NCBI GenBank assembly: GCA_034687125.1
Contig: JAQGBZ010000084.1
Span: 124,001 to 188,000, forward strand
DNA: 64,000 bases
Direction: 5' to 3'
From: Neelides folsomi
Taxonomy: Eukaryota; Arthropoda; Collembola; Neelipleona; Neelidae
The position numbers and the translations under genes were made by a program. Position 1 is the stretch's first letter. Each line of letters begins with the position of its first letter. Of the stretch, positions 1 through 14,400 are shown piece after piece. The notes below the pieces were generated by a model. It ran no database searches, was not told where the DNA came from, and was given only the letters and a program-made list of their open reading frames with translations.

Positions 1-3000
1 CTGTCAAGTCAATCTTCATGGCAATCTCTTCCCGAGTGTAAATATCGGGGTAGTGCGTCTCCTGTGAAAAACATTTTTATATGAAAGTGGGAAGTTTTGT
101 GGTTGATCAATTATTTACCTGGAAGGCCCTTTCGAGCTCTTTGAGCTGGGCGGAGGTGAATGTTGTGCGAATCCGTCGCTGCTTTCTCTTTTCAGTCAAA
201 ACGGAACTCGCGTCACTTCCATACATCTTGTAAGAGAGGCTCGCGGCTACAAACAAATGTTGAGGAAAATCTGTGAGACATTTTCTCTGTGAGGCCTCTG
301 ACCTCTCCAGCTCTACAGACAATAAAAGAGGGAGACTCAATTACAAGCTGATGCTTAATCCCGTATAAAACCCAGTGCCATTATACATTTTATTACATAA
401 TTTGTACTCTGGTGCATGGTGTGTTGGAGTGTAAATACAATAGATAAATGAAATATCTAAATTCTAATAAACATAACAAGCATGTGTTATATTATATACA
501 AATAATGTGAATGTAAAAAGTTATATTATTAGGTTTGATTTAAGCAAATCATAAAATATTGTATTTGTAGATATTGAAAAGTTAACATAAACGTTGGAAA
601 ATTTAGATTCTTTAATTAGTAAATTTATAATTAAGTTGGAAATCGTTGATGTGTTTTATTCGGTTAATTTTGTAAGAAATCCAATTAACTTTGTGTGCTT
701 ATTGGTTGCTCATTGTCATAAAATAATTTTCATTGGCAAGATGTGATCAAAACCGTTTTTTTCCAAGCGAAAGAGAAAGGCTTAAGAAGATAAATATTTT
801 TTCCAATTAGTCTTCCCCACTCATGAAGACATGAGAGTTGTTGGATTAAGAGTCGGAATCAATTTGAGAGATGCAGTGGATTGACTTTGAGCCAATTACA
901 AAACTTTCTCCGAAAATCCTCCCTTCCTCCCCTGTCAACAAAGAAGTGAAATTGAAGTGGAATTGAATTCCCTTTAAAAACCAGGATTTGGAAATCATTC
1001 TGTTTTAAATCTTCCATTCTCGTCCTTTTATTATAAATAAGGAAGAGGTGAAAGCTGAATGTTGAACGGAATTAAGGAAACGGATTCCCCGGGTTTCTTC
1101 TCATTCAGGGAAGGTTGTATTACATCCAGAGATGAATTTCCCCGTGGTCCCTTATGAGCCTATCCCTATAGGCTGAGTGGGGAGGGCTATGAAGAAGGAG
1201 GGTTGTTGGTTCGGGTGGAAGACGGCCACCGGATCTACACGAAGAGATGAGAAATGGAAGCACTGGGTTTTGCTGACGCGAAAATGTCTCTAAACGATCC
1301 CAAAACCTTCTGGTTCTCCTCTTCCCTATTTCCAAGACACCATTTGTCTTTTAAACCCATCCCCACCAGCCAATTTATTTGGAAATGACATTCATCACAA
1401 ATCCATTTTCACGTCCATTTTAATCTTCTTTCAAGCCAGTGGAAAAATCCAGGCTCGATTATTAAGATGAGAAAATGGTTCCCTTTTATTTCGCCTTCAA
1501 CACTGCGCAAAAGTAATTTCCCATATCTACAGAATCTACACAATTCGCTATAATGCACTTTATTTAACCTGATCTGCAGCTCCAGTGTTGGTCACAATAC
1601 ATAAAATGTAATATACGCTCGAGCCCAAGTATAAAATATTTGTAGGAGTGTTATTAGGAATAATAGTTAAAATTTTAAAATATATGTCGTTTAGTATTTG
1701 TACTATAAGAAACCATTGTCAATTTTGAGCCAAGATGTAAAAAAGGGGGAAATGGTGGTGAAGTGTGATGTGGAAAAATAACCCATTTTCCCCCATATTA
1801 TTGAATGGGTGAATAGGAGGGAGGGGTGAAGTGATGTAGAGATAATGGTATTATTGGAATTTGATATTTTCCGAAAGAAAAAACTGGTAAAAGAACTCAA
1901 TTCGGTTGAAGGGTCGCAGTTGGGAAGGTTCGTCGACCGAGGATCCACCGAGAGAATAATCTCAACCCGGTCCCTGGAATTCAATGAATCCGTGAAGTGA
2001 GAGAGAGGAATTTGTCCACCTGGGAAAACCCTCACCGCCAAATAAATTACTTCTCCGACACAACCTCCGCAAACCAGCAGAACCCAAACCTTCCTCTCTC
2101 GGATTCATCTCTGTGGGTGGGTTTTTCCAAATTTCATATTCTAATCTCAGAATGTTCATCAAGTATAAAAGCCAAGATTGGGATTAGAATGAGACCAGAG
2201 GCAAGTGCTCCGTTTCTCCACTATATTGCACTGTGGGGAGTTGTAAGGTGCAATTTTCATCAGCGGATCCTGCACCGCTCCCCTCTTTACATAATTTTAC
2301 AATTTTTCCACCATAAACTCTTTATGGAAAGAAACTCAAACCAAAACATTTTTAAATGTTATGAAATCCTTTAACAGATTCAACTTAAGTGAGAATTGAT
2401 TAAAATTAAAGGTGAAAATTCAAAAACTTGGAAAAGTTCAAATCCCAGTTTAGAAATTGCAGAATTTCTGTTTGCCTTTAATGAATATTGTCATGTTAAG
2501 CTTAAAAAGATGTAATCAGTATTTATATATGATATATCATGTCATTAACAATTTAGACAAAAAATGAAAAGTATAGAATTTGAATAAAATTTATTATTTT
2601 ACTTTCTAATTACTGTAATTACTCATTGTGAATTATTTGTGAAATGATTGGATTGTGTAAATAAGTCTAATAATTTTAAATTAAAGTGTGAGGGTTTGTG
2701 TATTTTGTAATAAGGAGAGTGAGAACAGTAAAAAGTTAAATGTGATCTGATGAGCGTCGTAAAAGGAGTAAAATGGGATTTGAAGAGCCAAAATAACATC
2801 TTTCATTTCATTTCCCCTCATTTCATTTCCTCTTGATGTTCTTCCTCATTAGTCAATCATGTGTAAAATAATAGTTGGTCGGAAGTGCCATAATTTGGAG
2901 AAAACTCACCCTGTAAGTTCATTGCAGGGAAAGATGCCGAAGGATGATGTCTTTGTTGGTCGTGTCGCATTACCCCACATTGGCTCCCGCCCATCCCAGA

Positions 3001-3434
3001 ACCCGGGTAGCCGCGAACATTACCAGGGGCATATCTGTATCCTCCGACCTGCCATAAAACATATTTATCTAAATTTTCATAAATAATTAAATTCCCAGAT
3101 TTTTAATCTATCTTCCATTTATCCATTTAATATTTAAACTTTTTTTTGTCCCGAAAATACATTTAAATACATGTATATTTATAAGAAAAATAAAATTTGA
3201 GGGTTTGGAATTTGAAAAATAAGTAAAGAAAACCTTTTGGCAATTTACCTGAGCACAGGCGGATAGATCAGCATATGAACAAGCCATGTTTGACAAAGCG
3301 GCGGCTCCCGCAGCGGCCGCCGCCGTCTCCATAGACCCCGTCACTCCGACGCCGAGCGAACCAGCAAGTCCACATGACTGAGGATCGAATGAACTTGCCT
3401 GGTGATGATGGTTGATGTAACTGCTGTAATCCAT
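1..3434 (-). CDS. Phox2: Phox2-type paired-like homeobox transcription factor, 5' part
   Basis: Nuclear sequence-specific DNA-binding regulator; Phox2 proteins specify autonomic and visceral motor neurons in animals. Exons read right to left: 3249-3434, 2910-3048, 119-270 and 1-61, the last one running off the window. All junctions are GT-AG and in frame. The start ATG is at 3434; the protein opens [11 protein letters not shown], close to the MDYSYLN start of vertebrate PHOX2, and has the [10 protein letters not shown] stretch matching the family's SYADFSSCSQ. A short alanine run ([12 protein letters not shown]) is at about residues 35-46. The homeodomain begins [20 protein letters not shown], then [20 protein letters not shown] in the next exon, the Phox2/Arix signature. 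An intron splits the homeobox just before ETHYPD, as I recall for vertebrate PHOX2. The recognition helix and C-terminus lie outside the window. Family call is firm; 2A/2B-type orthology cannot be set here. Confidence 0.93.
271..2909 (-). other. Phox2 intron before the homeobox exon
   Basis: A 2.6 kb intron of the Phox2 gene, long compared with the roughly 200-base intron before it. It is AT-rich and I see no convincing exon, RNA gene or transposon. A somewhat GC-richer stretch around 1100-1330 and another around 1930-2280 could be regulatory, but nothing in the sequence proves it. Confidence 0.7.
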
Positions 3435-6400
3435 TTTGTTCTTTAATCTTCCTCACTTTATATTTTTAAAGGGCAATGTTTTATTCACTCCGCCGAAGAT
3501 TGGAACTGTCAAGAAGAACAAAGGGAGGAGAAACCGTGTTCAAATCCAATTTCCTCCACTGGAGGACTTTGACCGACGTTTGGCGGAGATGAGGAACCTC
3601 GTTTTGGGTGAGATCAATTCAAAATGGAGCAAATCGGATTATGGAATGATGCGAGGAAGGTTTAATTATATTTTGAGGCGAAGGAAGGATCCTTTTTTCT
3701 CGACCCGGGTCCTCGTTCTCCCTCTTGGAAGATTATATATAAAATAGTCTGAGAGATAAACGAATTTTGCTGTTAAAACGTTCGCCTCTAATTCAATTTT
3801 GAACCATTTCCCCTTTATAAAGGGAGCTATATATTCCTCAACTAGGATCCGGGAGGGCGGGGAAGCCCGTCCCGGGAGGAGCTTCTCCCTTCCCTCCGAC
3901 CAATCCCATACCATCCGCAGACTCACACGGGACTCGAGAGAAAATCGAACGGCCTCATCCGGCCCTTTTCTCTCATTTTTCATATTTTCAACAGGTATTT
4001 TCCCAAGGACTGGAAGACCAGATAATATTATCCGCCCAAGATTTGATTATCGGGAATAAAGATGGGCGATTAAAGGTAAAGGCTCATCTCCCTCCACACA
4101 TCCCTGAGTGAGGATCATTTACTTTTATTATCATGGCCTTCCTCCCCAAATCTTCTTCTCAAAATTGTTATTTCCCCTTTCATTAGACCACTCTGCTCCC
4201 ATTTGACCAGATTTACAATATGCCCTTTCACATTCACAATATCGTCTCATTTCCATGATTCATCTCTCTTCAACATCTTCCCTCATTCCAAGATCTTCAA
4301 TTCCAAGATCTTCAATTCCAAGATCCTTCCTGGACCTTTTGAGCCATGGCAGTTTTGCTTAGTTTTAGTAGAAGAACGAAACCAAGAGACTTTTATTTAT
4401 TTAAGTGTAGGAGGGGGTGGAAATATATTTTAGCAATACGACACGATGAGTCAATGGGAATGGAGCTGATTCCCACGAAGTGTTTTCTCCCATATGTAAC
4501 TCTAAATGAATGGCGCCAAGGCACCCGATTAAAAATTCGGAGAAAGGAGGGTAAGTGAAGGCAGAGAGGATGGGGAATTTGTCGAGGGAGCTGATTTGAA
4601 TTCATACGGCAGTTAAAAAGCATGGGAAAGGGAAACATACGGCATGGGGTGTACCGAGCTCGGAGTCCTTCTATCATCTTCCTGGACCCTCCGCATCCCC
4701 GTTCCCGGAAAAAGGTCATACATCCCTCATGGTAAGTAGGATTTTATTGGTGGCCGGAGAATTCCTCATGGATTAATGTCCCCTTGTGCTCCGACGGCTC
4801 AAGTGTGCCGGAGTCAATTGCGGATTACACATGTAGGATGAGCAGGTTGTTCCTCGGCCACTTCCCATGACCTTCCCGGGCACATATGGAGTCGTCGTTG
4901 TAGTTGGAGTCGAGTGCGGTGTAATTGAGTCGCGTGGTGTCGCAGCGGCATTCCTCCTCAGGGCGGACCTCAACGGCCTCCCGTCCCACACCCAAAAGAT
5001 TTCTAGACTTGGAAGGATGATGTGATTATTCGTGCCGAACGTCGTCCTCAGATCCCAATCGACTCCCCGGGAGGAAGAAAAGGCAAATGGCATGATGGCG
5101 AAAAATCCTCAAGGGAAATGACATCCACGAAGGATGCTCCCATTGATCTTTTCGGGAAAGAAACAGTGCAGCAGTTCCCCCCATCAAACTCCCGAACCTC
5201 CCTTTTGTTTTCTCTCACCGAGAAACTGAAAAGAGTCAATATTGGTCTCTGAGCTTCCCACTGGCCTCCTTCCACCTCATTCCCACCACCCGATCTTTCA
5301 AACAACAACTCCAGTAGGCAAATAAATTCAATCCGCATTCCTCTGCTTAAACATTTAGATATGATTACATGAAATGACATATCAATATATTATATGTACT
5401 TTACATTTTACATCATTATATGAAATTTAGTCCCTTGCGTACTGACAATGAAACTTTATTATATAAAACTATAAAGAATGTAAAATCTATGAGTGAATAA
5501 ACATATGAACACATGTGGATACTCTTAAGCCATATAATAGTACGTATAATATAGCCATTGTATAAAGGGCGAAATTCAATCATGGATGGAACTCTTGAAT
5601 GGGAAATGAGTCATGAGTAATTAAGATGTTTAAGTGATAAGTGAAATAATGTGGAGGTGAACTCTGTTCCTTGTGTGTGAGTAGGTGAGCAAAGTGACAG
5701 TGAAGGGGAGGAGGAGACCCGGGGACAATGACGAATCTACGAGAGACAGTCTCCCGAATTAATTTTTCCGAGTGGAATGTGATCATTTATTCATGACGGG
5801 GAGCACCATAACTGTGATTAAAGTTACAGGGGGCAGATCCCATAAACCCTTGCGCATCTACAACTTCTTCCACCACATTCGGTTGGGGAAATATAACATT
5901 CATTTTCGCCACCCGAGAGGTCCCTCAGCCCTTCTCCCAATTCTCTAATTAACTGCAAAGTGTGTCCTCATCTCTAATTTATATTTATGGCTCGCTACTC
6001 GCTTATCCACTCTCAAATCAGGCCAAACTACATCATGTCTCTATTACCCTCCCCATTATCAATTTACAAATTCCCTTTAAATCTCATCTAGGACGGATCC
6101 GCCATTAAGATCTCAAATACCCAAATGTACAATCTACTAATAAATAATCATATAGTATGTAATATCCTCATTGGCTAATTATTCTTTCGATCGAGTTAAT
6201 GCGATCAACCAGCATGAAAAGGTTGGTTGCTAAACAATGGTGTAATTAAAGAAAGTCGAGAAAAGAGGAAAAGATAAATAGAAAGTGTGCGTGAGTATTT
6301 AGGAACGAAGGTGAGTTGGGTGAAGGGTGAAGGGGATTTATTTGTATTTCCAGAGCCCAATGCTCGTGAGCTGAGAGTGATCAGGCTTCCCAGTGGAGGG

Positions 6401-9400
6401 CCGAATTTCCACTTTCGTTTGCTTTTTCTCCTCCTCCGTCGCTGGCGGGTTGGAGGCAAACAAGGAGACTCAAGATGAGACTCTCTGTTTGCTCAACTAA
6501 CGAGAAGGAAGGGTAAAATCAAGTTAGGACAGACCACGTCAGTCTCTCAGAGGGAAACGACGACTACCCGCTGCTGTTGACACTCGTCTTACCCTCAACT
6601 ACCCGACTCATAAATAAAAGAACTCCCAAGTATCACTCCTTCCCTAATCCACCCATTCAACAGACCTTAATGTATGGAAATTCAAAATAGACCAATGTCT
6701 GGTTCCAATTCCCTTCTTTCATAACGCTCTTTTAAATGAAAATTTGCAAAAATTGAGATTACTTTTACTCCAGAGATCAGAAGTAGAAAAACTCTTTCAA
6801 TTAATTTTTGTAGTCAACAAATACATACAATTGAGCTAAGCTACAGTTAAGCTACTTATAAGAGCTTTTTAAATGTTAATTCTACATACTCTATAAATGA
6901 TAAATAGTAAGTAAATATTACCAAATTAAGTATTTATCATGGTTAATACTAACGCTAGCCAGAAATTGTAATTACTTTAATAGCAGTAGTAGTAGTTTTT
7001 TTAAATTACAAATACCATATTTTATGTACAACATACAAATATCAAATAAGATTGATCAAGCATGTAAGAAACTCCAATGATGAATGTTTCTATAATAAAA
7101 AATCACTATTTTTATAAGTGACAGTGAAAAATGTTCAAATTCTTTTTTTTCTGTTTGCATTTTCAGGTTCTCATTTATCAAAAAATTAATGGATTGGGAA
7201 ATTTTTATTTTATATGGGATGTATCCTCTTGGGATATTAAATGTTACATATAACAAAGTTAAAGTACGTACATATTAAGTTAAAGTATGTTACATACCTA
7301 CATATTACAGTTGAAACAAAATTTGTAATTGTAATAAATAATAAACATTAAGCTTTATGTTGATGTTTAACAATGTTGGAATGAGTTAAAAATGATAAGA
7401 GTACAATTTATATTTTCTATTTAAATCATACAAGACCAAATGTTAAATGTTATATATACAGAATATACACACATCTACAAATATTATGTATATAACGTTT
7501 ATTTTGAATAGCTAAAGTACTTGAAGGACATCTGGACCCCAAATTTGAAATGAAAAGAAGAGGGTTTGTTCAAGGCCTTTGAATCTACGGTCAGTTTGGG
7601 AAGGAAATGAAGGGTGGCTCTTAGCACGTGTTTCAGCCTTCACGAGGACGCAAAAAGAGGCCTTTGCTCCGTCCGGTCCCTGGTTCATGTTGAACTGAAA
7701 TATTTATTTACTAGGTATATTATATGTATGGTACATTTTGTAAATAATAAATATATTGTAGAGTAGGTATGCAGATTTCCGAAATAATAATTCTTACGTA
7801 GCTTATAATATAATTGTAAAATGAATACTAGTTATAAAATGTGCATAATTAAACTGAAAATATAATTTGAGGAGAATGATTTTTTACCATCTTGACACAT
7901 AATTTGGGTTTTTCATAAAGAATGACTAATTTTCATCCTCCATCCTTCAATTTTCATCAATTTTTAAGAATTTCAGACCTTAGGGTCAAGTGTTAGAATA
8001 GAATAAATAAATAAAATAATAAATCAGAATATTCTGAAACCACATTATAAATTCTCTATAAAATGCTGGTAGGTAACTGTTAGCAAGTTTATTTTCTTTT
8101 TCTTTATTCTTTTAATTCTTGGTATTTCTTTTAATTCTTAGTTAGTTTATTTGAAAGTAAAAGATCAAGGTGCATTTGGTTTTGACTCAAAAACCTCAAT
8201 GTTTTTGGTTGTAAGAAAAGCGTATAATTTATAGCAGGGATTTGTTGTATAGAAATGGAGTTAGACTTGAATGTTAGGACTTTGTAGTCGAGCATGACAT
8301 TTAAATGAATTATATAAGAATAGTGTTCATTTTGAGGGTTTGGGTGCATCGGGTTTGGGTGAGAAGAAAGGAAGGGTCGGACGCGTGGCTTTCCGCCGCG
8401 GGAGTCATTTGGCTCGAGCCGATGTGATTTCTCAGATCCAGTGGAGGAAGGTCGTGGAGTGGATCTTGAATCACAGTCACAACGACCGTGATTCGAAGGG
8501 CGATCAAGGTCTTCAGACGTATTTGAAGGAAGCCAGGTGTTGTTCCAAGGGTCCCAAAAACCGACCCTTAGATCTATTCAAACTCCCCACGGAAAGTTTC
8601 TTGAGGAAATGCCCTTCTTTTGTCATGGAAGTAAAAAGAGTTTGAATGTCTGGGAGTGGATCGTGGACAGCTGGCGTCTTAAATGCTTCCTCCCCAGTCC
8701 TACACTTGATCTGCCCCGAATGGAGTCTGGCCCATCTTGGGGGTTTAAAGGGCCAGAAGCCCTGAGGTAAGGGTACTACAACCCACTACTACGAGATACA
8801 CACAGCCGAGACATTGACCTTCTCTTGTACACACAAACCTGCTAATCGCTACTATCACTCCACTATCCCACTTTTACTCCCTGGGACCAAAGGAGTCGAT
8901 TAACGACGTCTTTGCCCCATAACCCATCTGTTCCCTTTTCGAGAGATGTGCTGGACACTCACTCCTTCCTATTAAGATTCTTGACCTCACCACTTGCAAG
9001 ATGTTATTTATCCTAAGGTCACTCAACTATTTTCGCAATAATTTAATCATAGAGTCTTCCTATCCGATGGTCATTCAACTGGACATTTCAACAACGCCTT
9101 CCTTATGCTTCACAAAAGTACAAAAATTAATGATTCGGATAATTCATGCTAATAATTAGTGAGGAAATGGGAGTTGAACAAAATTCTTCAAAATCCACTT
9201 CTATACCGAAAATACAATATTAATATTTCTATAATATCCATAATATGATAAGTTTATTAAATAATTAATAGTGCATACAGTAAATACATACTATATTTAG
9301 TAGAGTAAATATAAAAATATACCATGCTACTATGATGTTAAATATGTACGATTATATGACCATAATTCACGAATTTATAATATTTAATTTTCAAAAAATT

Positions 9401-11428
9401 ATGATAATATCTCATTTATTTATTGGTAATTTTAGTACAAGTGTAATTTTAAATGCATTAAAACTTCATTCCAGAAGTTTCGTTTAAAATAATTATTTTA
9501 TTAATTAAAGATGTAAAGTAATACTGTATATCGTATATACAATGTAATGATATGCCAAAAAATGACTCCATTTGCCAAAACATAAAGTAGGAATAGAACA
9601 TGTGTGATAAATTGTCAGCATTCCCAATTATCGGCAAAACCTCACATATGGAATTTGGAATAGAGGATTTTTTGAGGCTGAACATCTTGCAAATGGAATT
9701 GAGAGGTCAAGTCGAATGCCAAAAGCCACTGGCCTCTTTGAAACAACAACAAAAAGAGTGCATAAGAACTTGATAGGATGCGTAACTGCGTATTTAAAAT
9801 TTACATAATCAAATGCTTCAATATCATTGTCATATTTTGAGCATTTACACTTGTCATATAAGTATTTGTAATACTACTAATGTAGCTTTACTAACTTTGC
9901 CTTCTAATAGGCTGTAATTGAAGCGTATTCTTTTATTTACTCATGGCATTACCTATCAGTAATTTGTTTTTGGCAGCTCTGTATTTATACTGACAATTAC
10001 GCCTATAAATTCTAACCCTAATTCTTTTCTTACAACATTGAGGGGTTTGGCACACGATAATCGGAGTGTTTATTGTCTAATGACAATCATTTTAATCTCT
10101 CGTTTCCTTCGAGTCACTCGCTCTCATTTGGAAGTTGGAATGGAAATTAATTTCCATTTTATTTCTTCATGCTTTCAAGGATGGAAGATGAATAAACTTG
10201 AGAAAAAGATAACATTTAAATCTTTGTAAAACAAATTCATTTTCATGCTAACTACATACAAGTATAGATCAAATTCTTAAATACAATTTTTAAATACAAA
10301 ATGGTAAATTGATGGAAAATTTTCATTGAAAATTTAAACAAATTTTTCTTTACAAGCTTTTCATAGATTTGACTAGAAAGTTTTGTTTGTAAATATATGG
10401 AGATTGGGATATATTTATGTACCTATATTATAGGAATGCATTCAAAAGACATTTCAAAGTACCATACATTACTAGGTGTATGGTATATGATTAAGCATTG
10501 AGGTAACCTTGTAAATAGTCAAAGTACTTTGTATGTTTACCTTTATGTTGATCATAGGTATAAAGGATGCCTTGTTCTAATTAGTAATTAATATCGACTA
10601 AAACAACTATGAATTGACTTTTATGCATACATACATAAGTACATACATGTACGTTAAATATACTTACACACAAGTATGTTTTATATAAGTACAAGTATTA
10701 ATATGTGAATAAATAGTAATATGAATATATGATAATTTCACTTTGAATTTGACAAACTTTAAACAACCTAAATGCCATCAATATAAGACAACAACTTGTT
10801 GTACTCCTTCAAAACCATAATCTTCAATTTTCCTAATAAATGTGTTTTATTGGGAATTTCCGTGGTTAAAGTGAGATGATTTATTTGATCGTGATGGCTG
10901 GAGAGGAAAGCGTCTCCTGTAATTGATATTGAATGGTGTTGGGTCCTGGGTGGAGGAATTGTTGATCGGACGGTCAAACGAATGGCGGGCGAAGGGTCGA
11001 AATGCGTGGCCAGTGGCTCTCCATATCCCTCGTGAAATATATAGGGAGGGCTTTAAGGGACCACTACCGAAGGGAGCATTGTACGTGTCGAGGGAGCGAA
11101 ACACCTGGCCGGCATGAGGGTTCTACTACTACGGCATTTCCCTCGAAGGCCTCCACCGCTCGAGCTCGCCCCTCTAAACCCTCATTGAAGGCTTGGAGGT
11201 ACGTAGTGGATAATCCAGTGAGCTTCCTCTCACAATACACCGGCAGCTGATTCCTCCAGGAAAAAATCGGTGTAAAAAAAGAGGGGGATAAGTGGCAGGA
11301 GGGCCCTATTTGGATCCGACGTTGGCCCACATTACCTTCAGTCGCGTGCCACCGTCGGGCCCAGCAGCTCCTACTCGCCCGCACTTGTTCCCATACCATG
11401 GTCATTGGGCCTTCGTAAGAAACCAACC
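3435..11428. other. Shared upstream region of the divergent Phox2 and cyclin D genes
   Basis: About 8 kb between the Phox2 ATG (pointing left) and the cyclin D ATG (pointing right). No recognised protein or RNA gene. AT-rich stretches alternate with GC-richer islands at roughly 3480-4060, 4560-5310, 5690-5960, 8340-8900 and 10980-11420. The island next to cyclin D probably holds its promoter and 5' untranslated region. The others are candidates for cis-regulatory DNA. Short open frames here match no family I know. Confidence 0.6.
4285..4327. repeat. Short tandem repeat, 15-base unit, about three copies
   Basis: The unit ATTCCAAGATCTTCA is repeated head to tail at 4285-4299 and 4300-4314, with a third partial copy diverging after 4324. 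Seen directly. It is a minisatellite-like run inside a GC-richer island upstream of Phox2. Confidence 0.85.
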
Positions 11429-14400
11429 ATGCAGCCGACAGTGTGTGTGACCGAGACCGGAGTCGGGGAACAAACCCCGAGTGACCTCCCATGCTGTCAA
11501 CCCAAAATCCCCATACTCGCCGACCTCCTTTGCTCCGAACCGCCCGACGAAGAACTCATGAGGAGTATCCATGGAGGAGGAAACGAGGACTTGGACGACC
11601 ATTCCGTCCAGTCCTACTTCGACCCCGTCCTTCTCCATCATCCACAAGTCATGGGGAGACTTCGGTTCCTCGAGAAGAGAGATGACAAACCACGGGACTA
11701 CTTCGCCCCACTCAACTCCAAAGATGACATTCTTCCTTATATGAGGAAAGTTGTTGCTTCTTGGATGCTCGAGGTGAGAAAAATTCAATATAATACAAAT
11801 ATTTCATTTATTATATTGTATAGGTTTATATACTGTATATTATACTGAATATTTGTAATATTGTATTTTATAAATTCCAATTAATTTCCTTTAATTGATT
11901 ACTTATAAATATTGATTCTTATTGATTGATTAATTATGGTCGATTATTCGATTTCCATTATATTGTTTTGCAAATATCCAACAATTAAGATTTTATTTAT
12001 TATTGAATTCTAATCATTAGAAAATTTTTGTCTTAGGTTTGTGAAGAGCAAAGGTGCGAGGAAGCTGTGTTTCCCTTGTCAGTTGCCATTCTTGACCGTT
12101 TTCTCGGGTGCACTTATATCAAGAAGGAGCAATTGCAGCTCGTGGCCTGCGTCTGTCTTTTACTTGCCTCTAAGACGAGGCAGTGCAGTCACTTTTCTCT
12201 GGAGCTCCTATCCTGGTACACAGACAACAGTGTTTCGAGTCAGTCCATGCGGGTAAGTCCTCCTTAATTAATCACGAAAAGGAACAAATGGATCCTTAAT
12301 GATTCATCTGAGAGGATGTGAGGTGTGTTGGGGTTAAGAATATGTATCATCCCCTAAACATGTTTTCATATCCCCGCACCTTTTCCGCTCCTTCGGCATG
12401 CGTCAGCGATCAGAGAGCGGAAGGAGGTTCAGCGAAACTGAAAGTCAATTTCCTTCGCGAGTTTCTCGGCCACTGGGTGAGGAAAGTCAGGTGGAGTTCA
12501 CTCATTAAATATAACCGGCCAGACAACTACAAAATTAAATAAGGAACCACGCCTCTTATATTACTTAAACTTAAATAGAAAAACTCTCAATTCCTACAAA
12601 CCCAAACACTTTGCATACAAACAACTTTTCCTACATTATGCATTTTCTCTAAATTTACCATTGTTGTTATTCCCGACCTTTTCAATACCAAAAAGTAAAC
12701 ATGACACTCTTCGACAATTCACAATTGTTCTTACCATCAAAATTTCAAACTTGTATGTGATATCAGTATAAGTATACATATTAATAATTATCAAAGAATT
12801 TCATAAACTATTTGCGTATCTTGGACTAATCGCGATCTTTTACTTACATAAACAATTGGTCTCAAATTATTTTATTTGTATGCAAATGTAATTTCATATC
12901 ATTAGTCTTGCGGTCAGAAATTGAGGGTTAGTGGAACTCCTATTGTATTTACTTGTGAGTAAATGGATTGTTTAAGTGGATTAAGAAGGATGAGGGAATT
13001 GAGAGGTAGGTGTGTCTGGAAAGGACGCTCATCCTCCATCGGAAGTTGGGAATTAACTTGCGTTCCAGGTAGGACCATATGTATCATCATTATGCTTACG
13101 TGTATCATCATTAGTGTGGGAGACCACACGGCCGGAACCCGGCCCATATGCACAAGATCGCACTTCATACACAATTTATCGCTCCTGACTCTCTGCCTCC
13201 GTCCACGTGTCCTTCCTCTCTCATTACTCCTTCCGAAATTGAATTGCCAGTAATGCCCTCAATGGCTCCTTCTTCATTTGCTCCCATTTACCTATCCAAT
13301 ACTCACCCATGGCAGTCATACATGTAAAGAGCGGCTATGTGGATTTACATACATAAGCTGACCGGATGTCGTCAAGGGCTCGAGTATCTCGACCGCTATC
13401 TCTCCACCTCTGCCATTAGGGCAAGGAGCCTATTACCATCATCATGCCCTTTCATATTCATATCTTCAGACAATGACTCCTTCACCAATCTGTATATGAA
13501 TACCGACCCTTAATAATAAAACCAATGAATGAACTCGACCGTATGTCTCGGAATGATTTGAAAATGTGTATGCATAAATGCATGGATGGCAATGGCAATG
13601 ATAACTTATACTTACTCTTACATATTGTATGTAATGTTGAGTATATCTTCTGCACATGGTATTATCATTCATCCGTTGTTCCTCCAAGAAGCTCCTTTAA
13701 TAGCTCTCATATCTCTTCCATCAATCACGAACGGAGAGTGTAAATATTCAACTCTCTTTGTCTTCCCAGACATGAAATACGTAATTGAGGGAGCGTAAAA
13801 CTCCTTTCTCATTCAAAACTTTCAATCCTATGATTAAATTAACTCTCAATTAAAAGATGAATGAAAAGTCAAATTCTCCATTTCCACTCCAATAATCTCA
13901 ATTCGATCAATGTTATACTTATTATTATAGTCAGAAATAATCCCATATAATCAACCATGTGAATAATTGTGAATAATTCCATATGAAGGATTCCAAGATT
14001 TATTGAAGGCAGGACAAAAGTGTTTTATATGAAAGCATCGGCGTGAGAATTCGGGTTTCGGAAGGTATGGGATTTTGAGAAGTCCGAGGAGGACAAAGAG
14101 GAGGGTTATTAGATATGGAGCGAAGATGACGGGTGTTCCAGTTGTGGAGTCTGGGAGCATGGAAGTTTGAGCAGTCACTCCGCGAGTCCATCACCTCCAT
14201 CCCGAGAATAGGATAATAGAAAAAGGGACCCCGACCCTCCTTTCACTATTCCGACCATTCCGGGGATATTTTTCCATTCGGAGTCTCCAACCTTTACCTT
14301 TTTCTCTTTGTCCAACCCCTGGGAATCTGGTCGAAGAGCCCATGTAAATGTAGAGTAAGGAAAAGGAGGTCGATCATTCTCAGGGTCCTGCAAAAGAATT

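Noticed and set aside
3436-3747. Plus-strand frame of 103 codons just upstream of the Phox2 start
   Set aside because: No family match, starts in the Phox2 leader on the other strand, and ends in low-complexity sequence. More likely promoter DNA.
8340-8770. Overlapping plus-strand frames in a GC-richer island
   Set aside because: No recognisable domain and no splice partners. Long open frames are expected by chance in GC-richer DNA.
11064-11788. Minus-strand frames of 142 and 128 codons opposite cyclin D exon 1
   Set aside because: They are shadows of the cyclin D exon and its leader; the plus-strand reading has conserved family residues.
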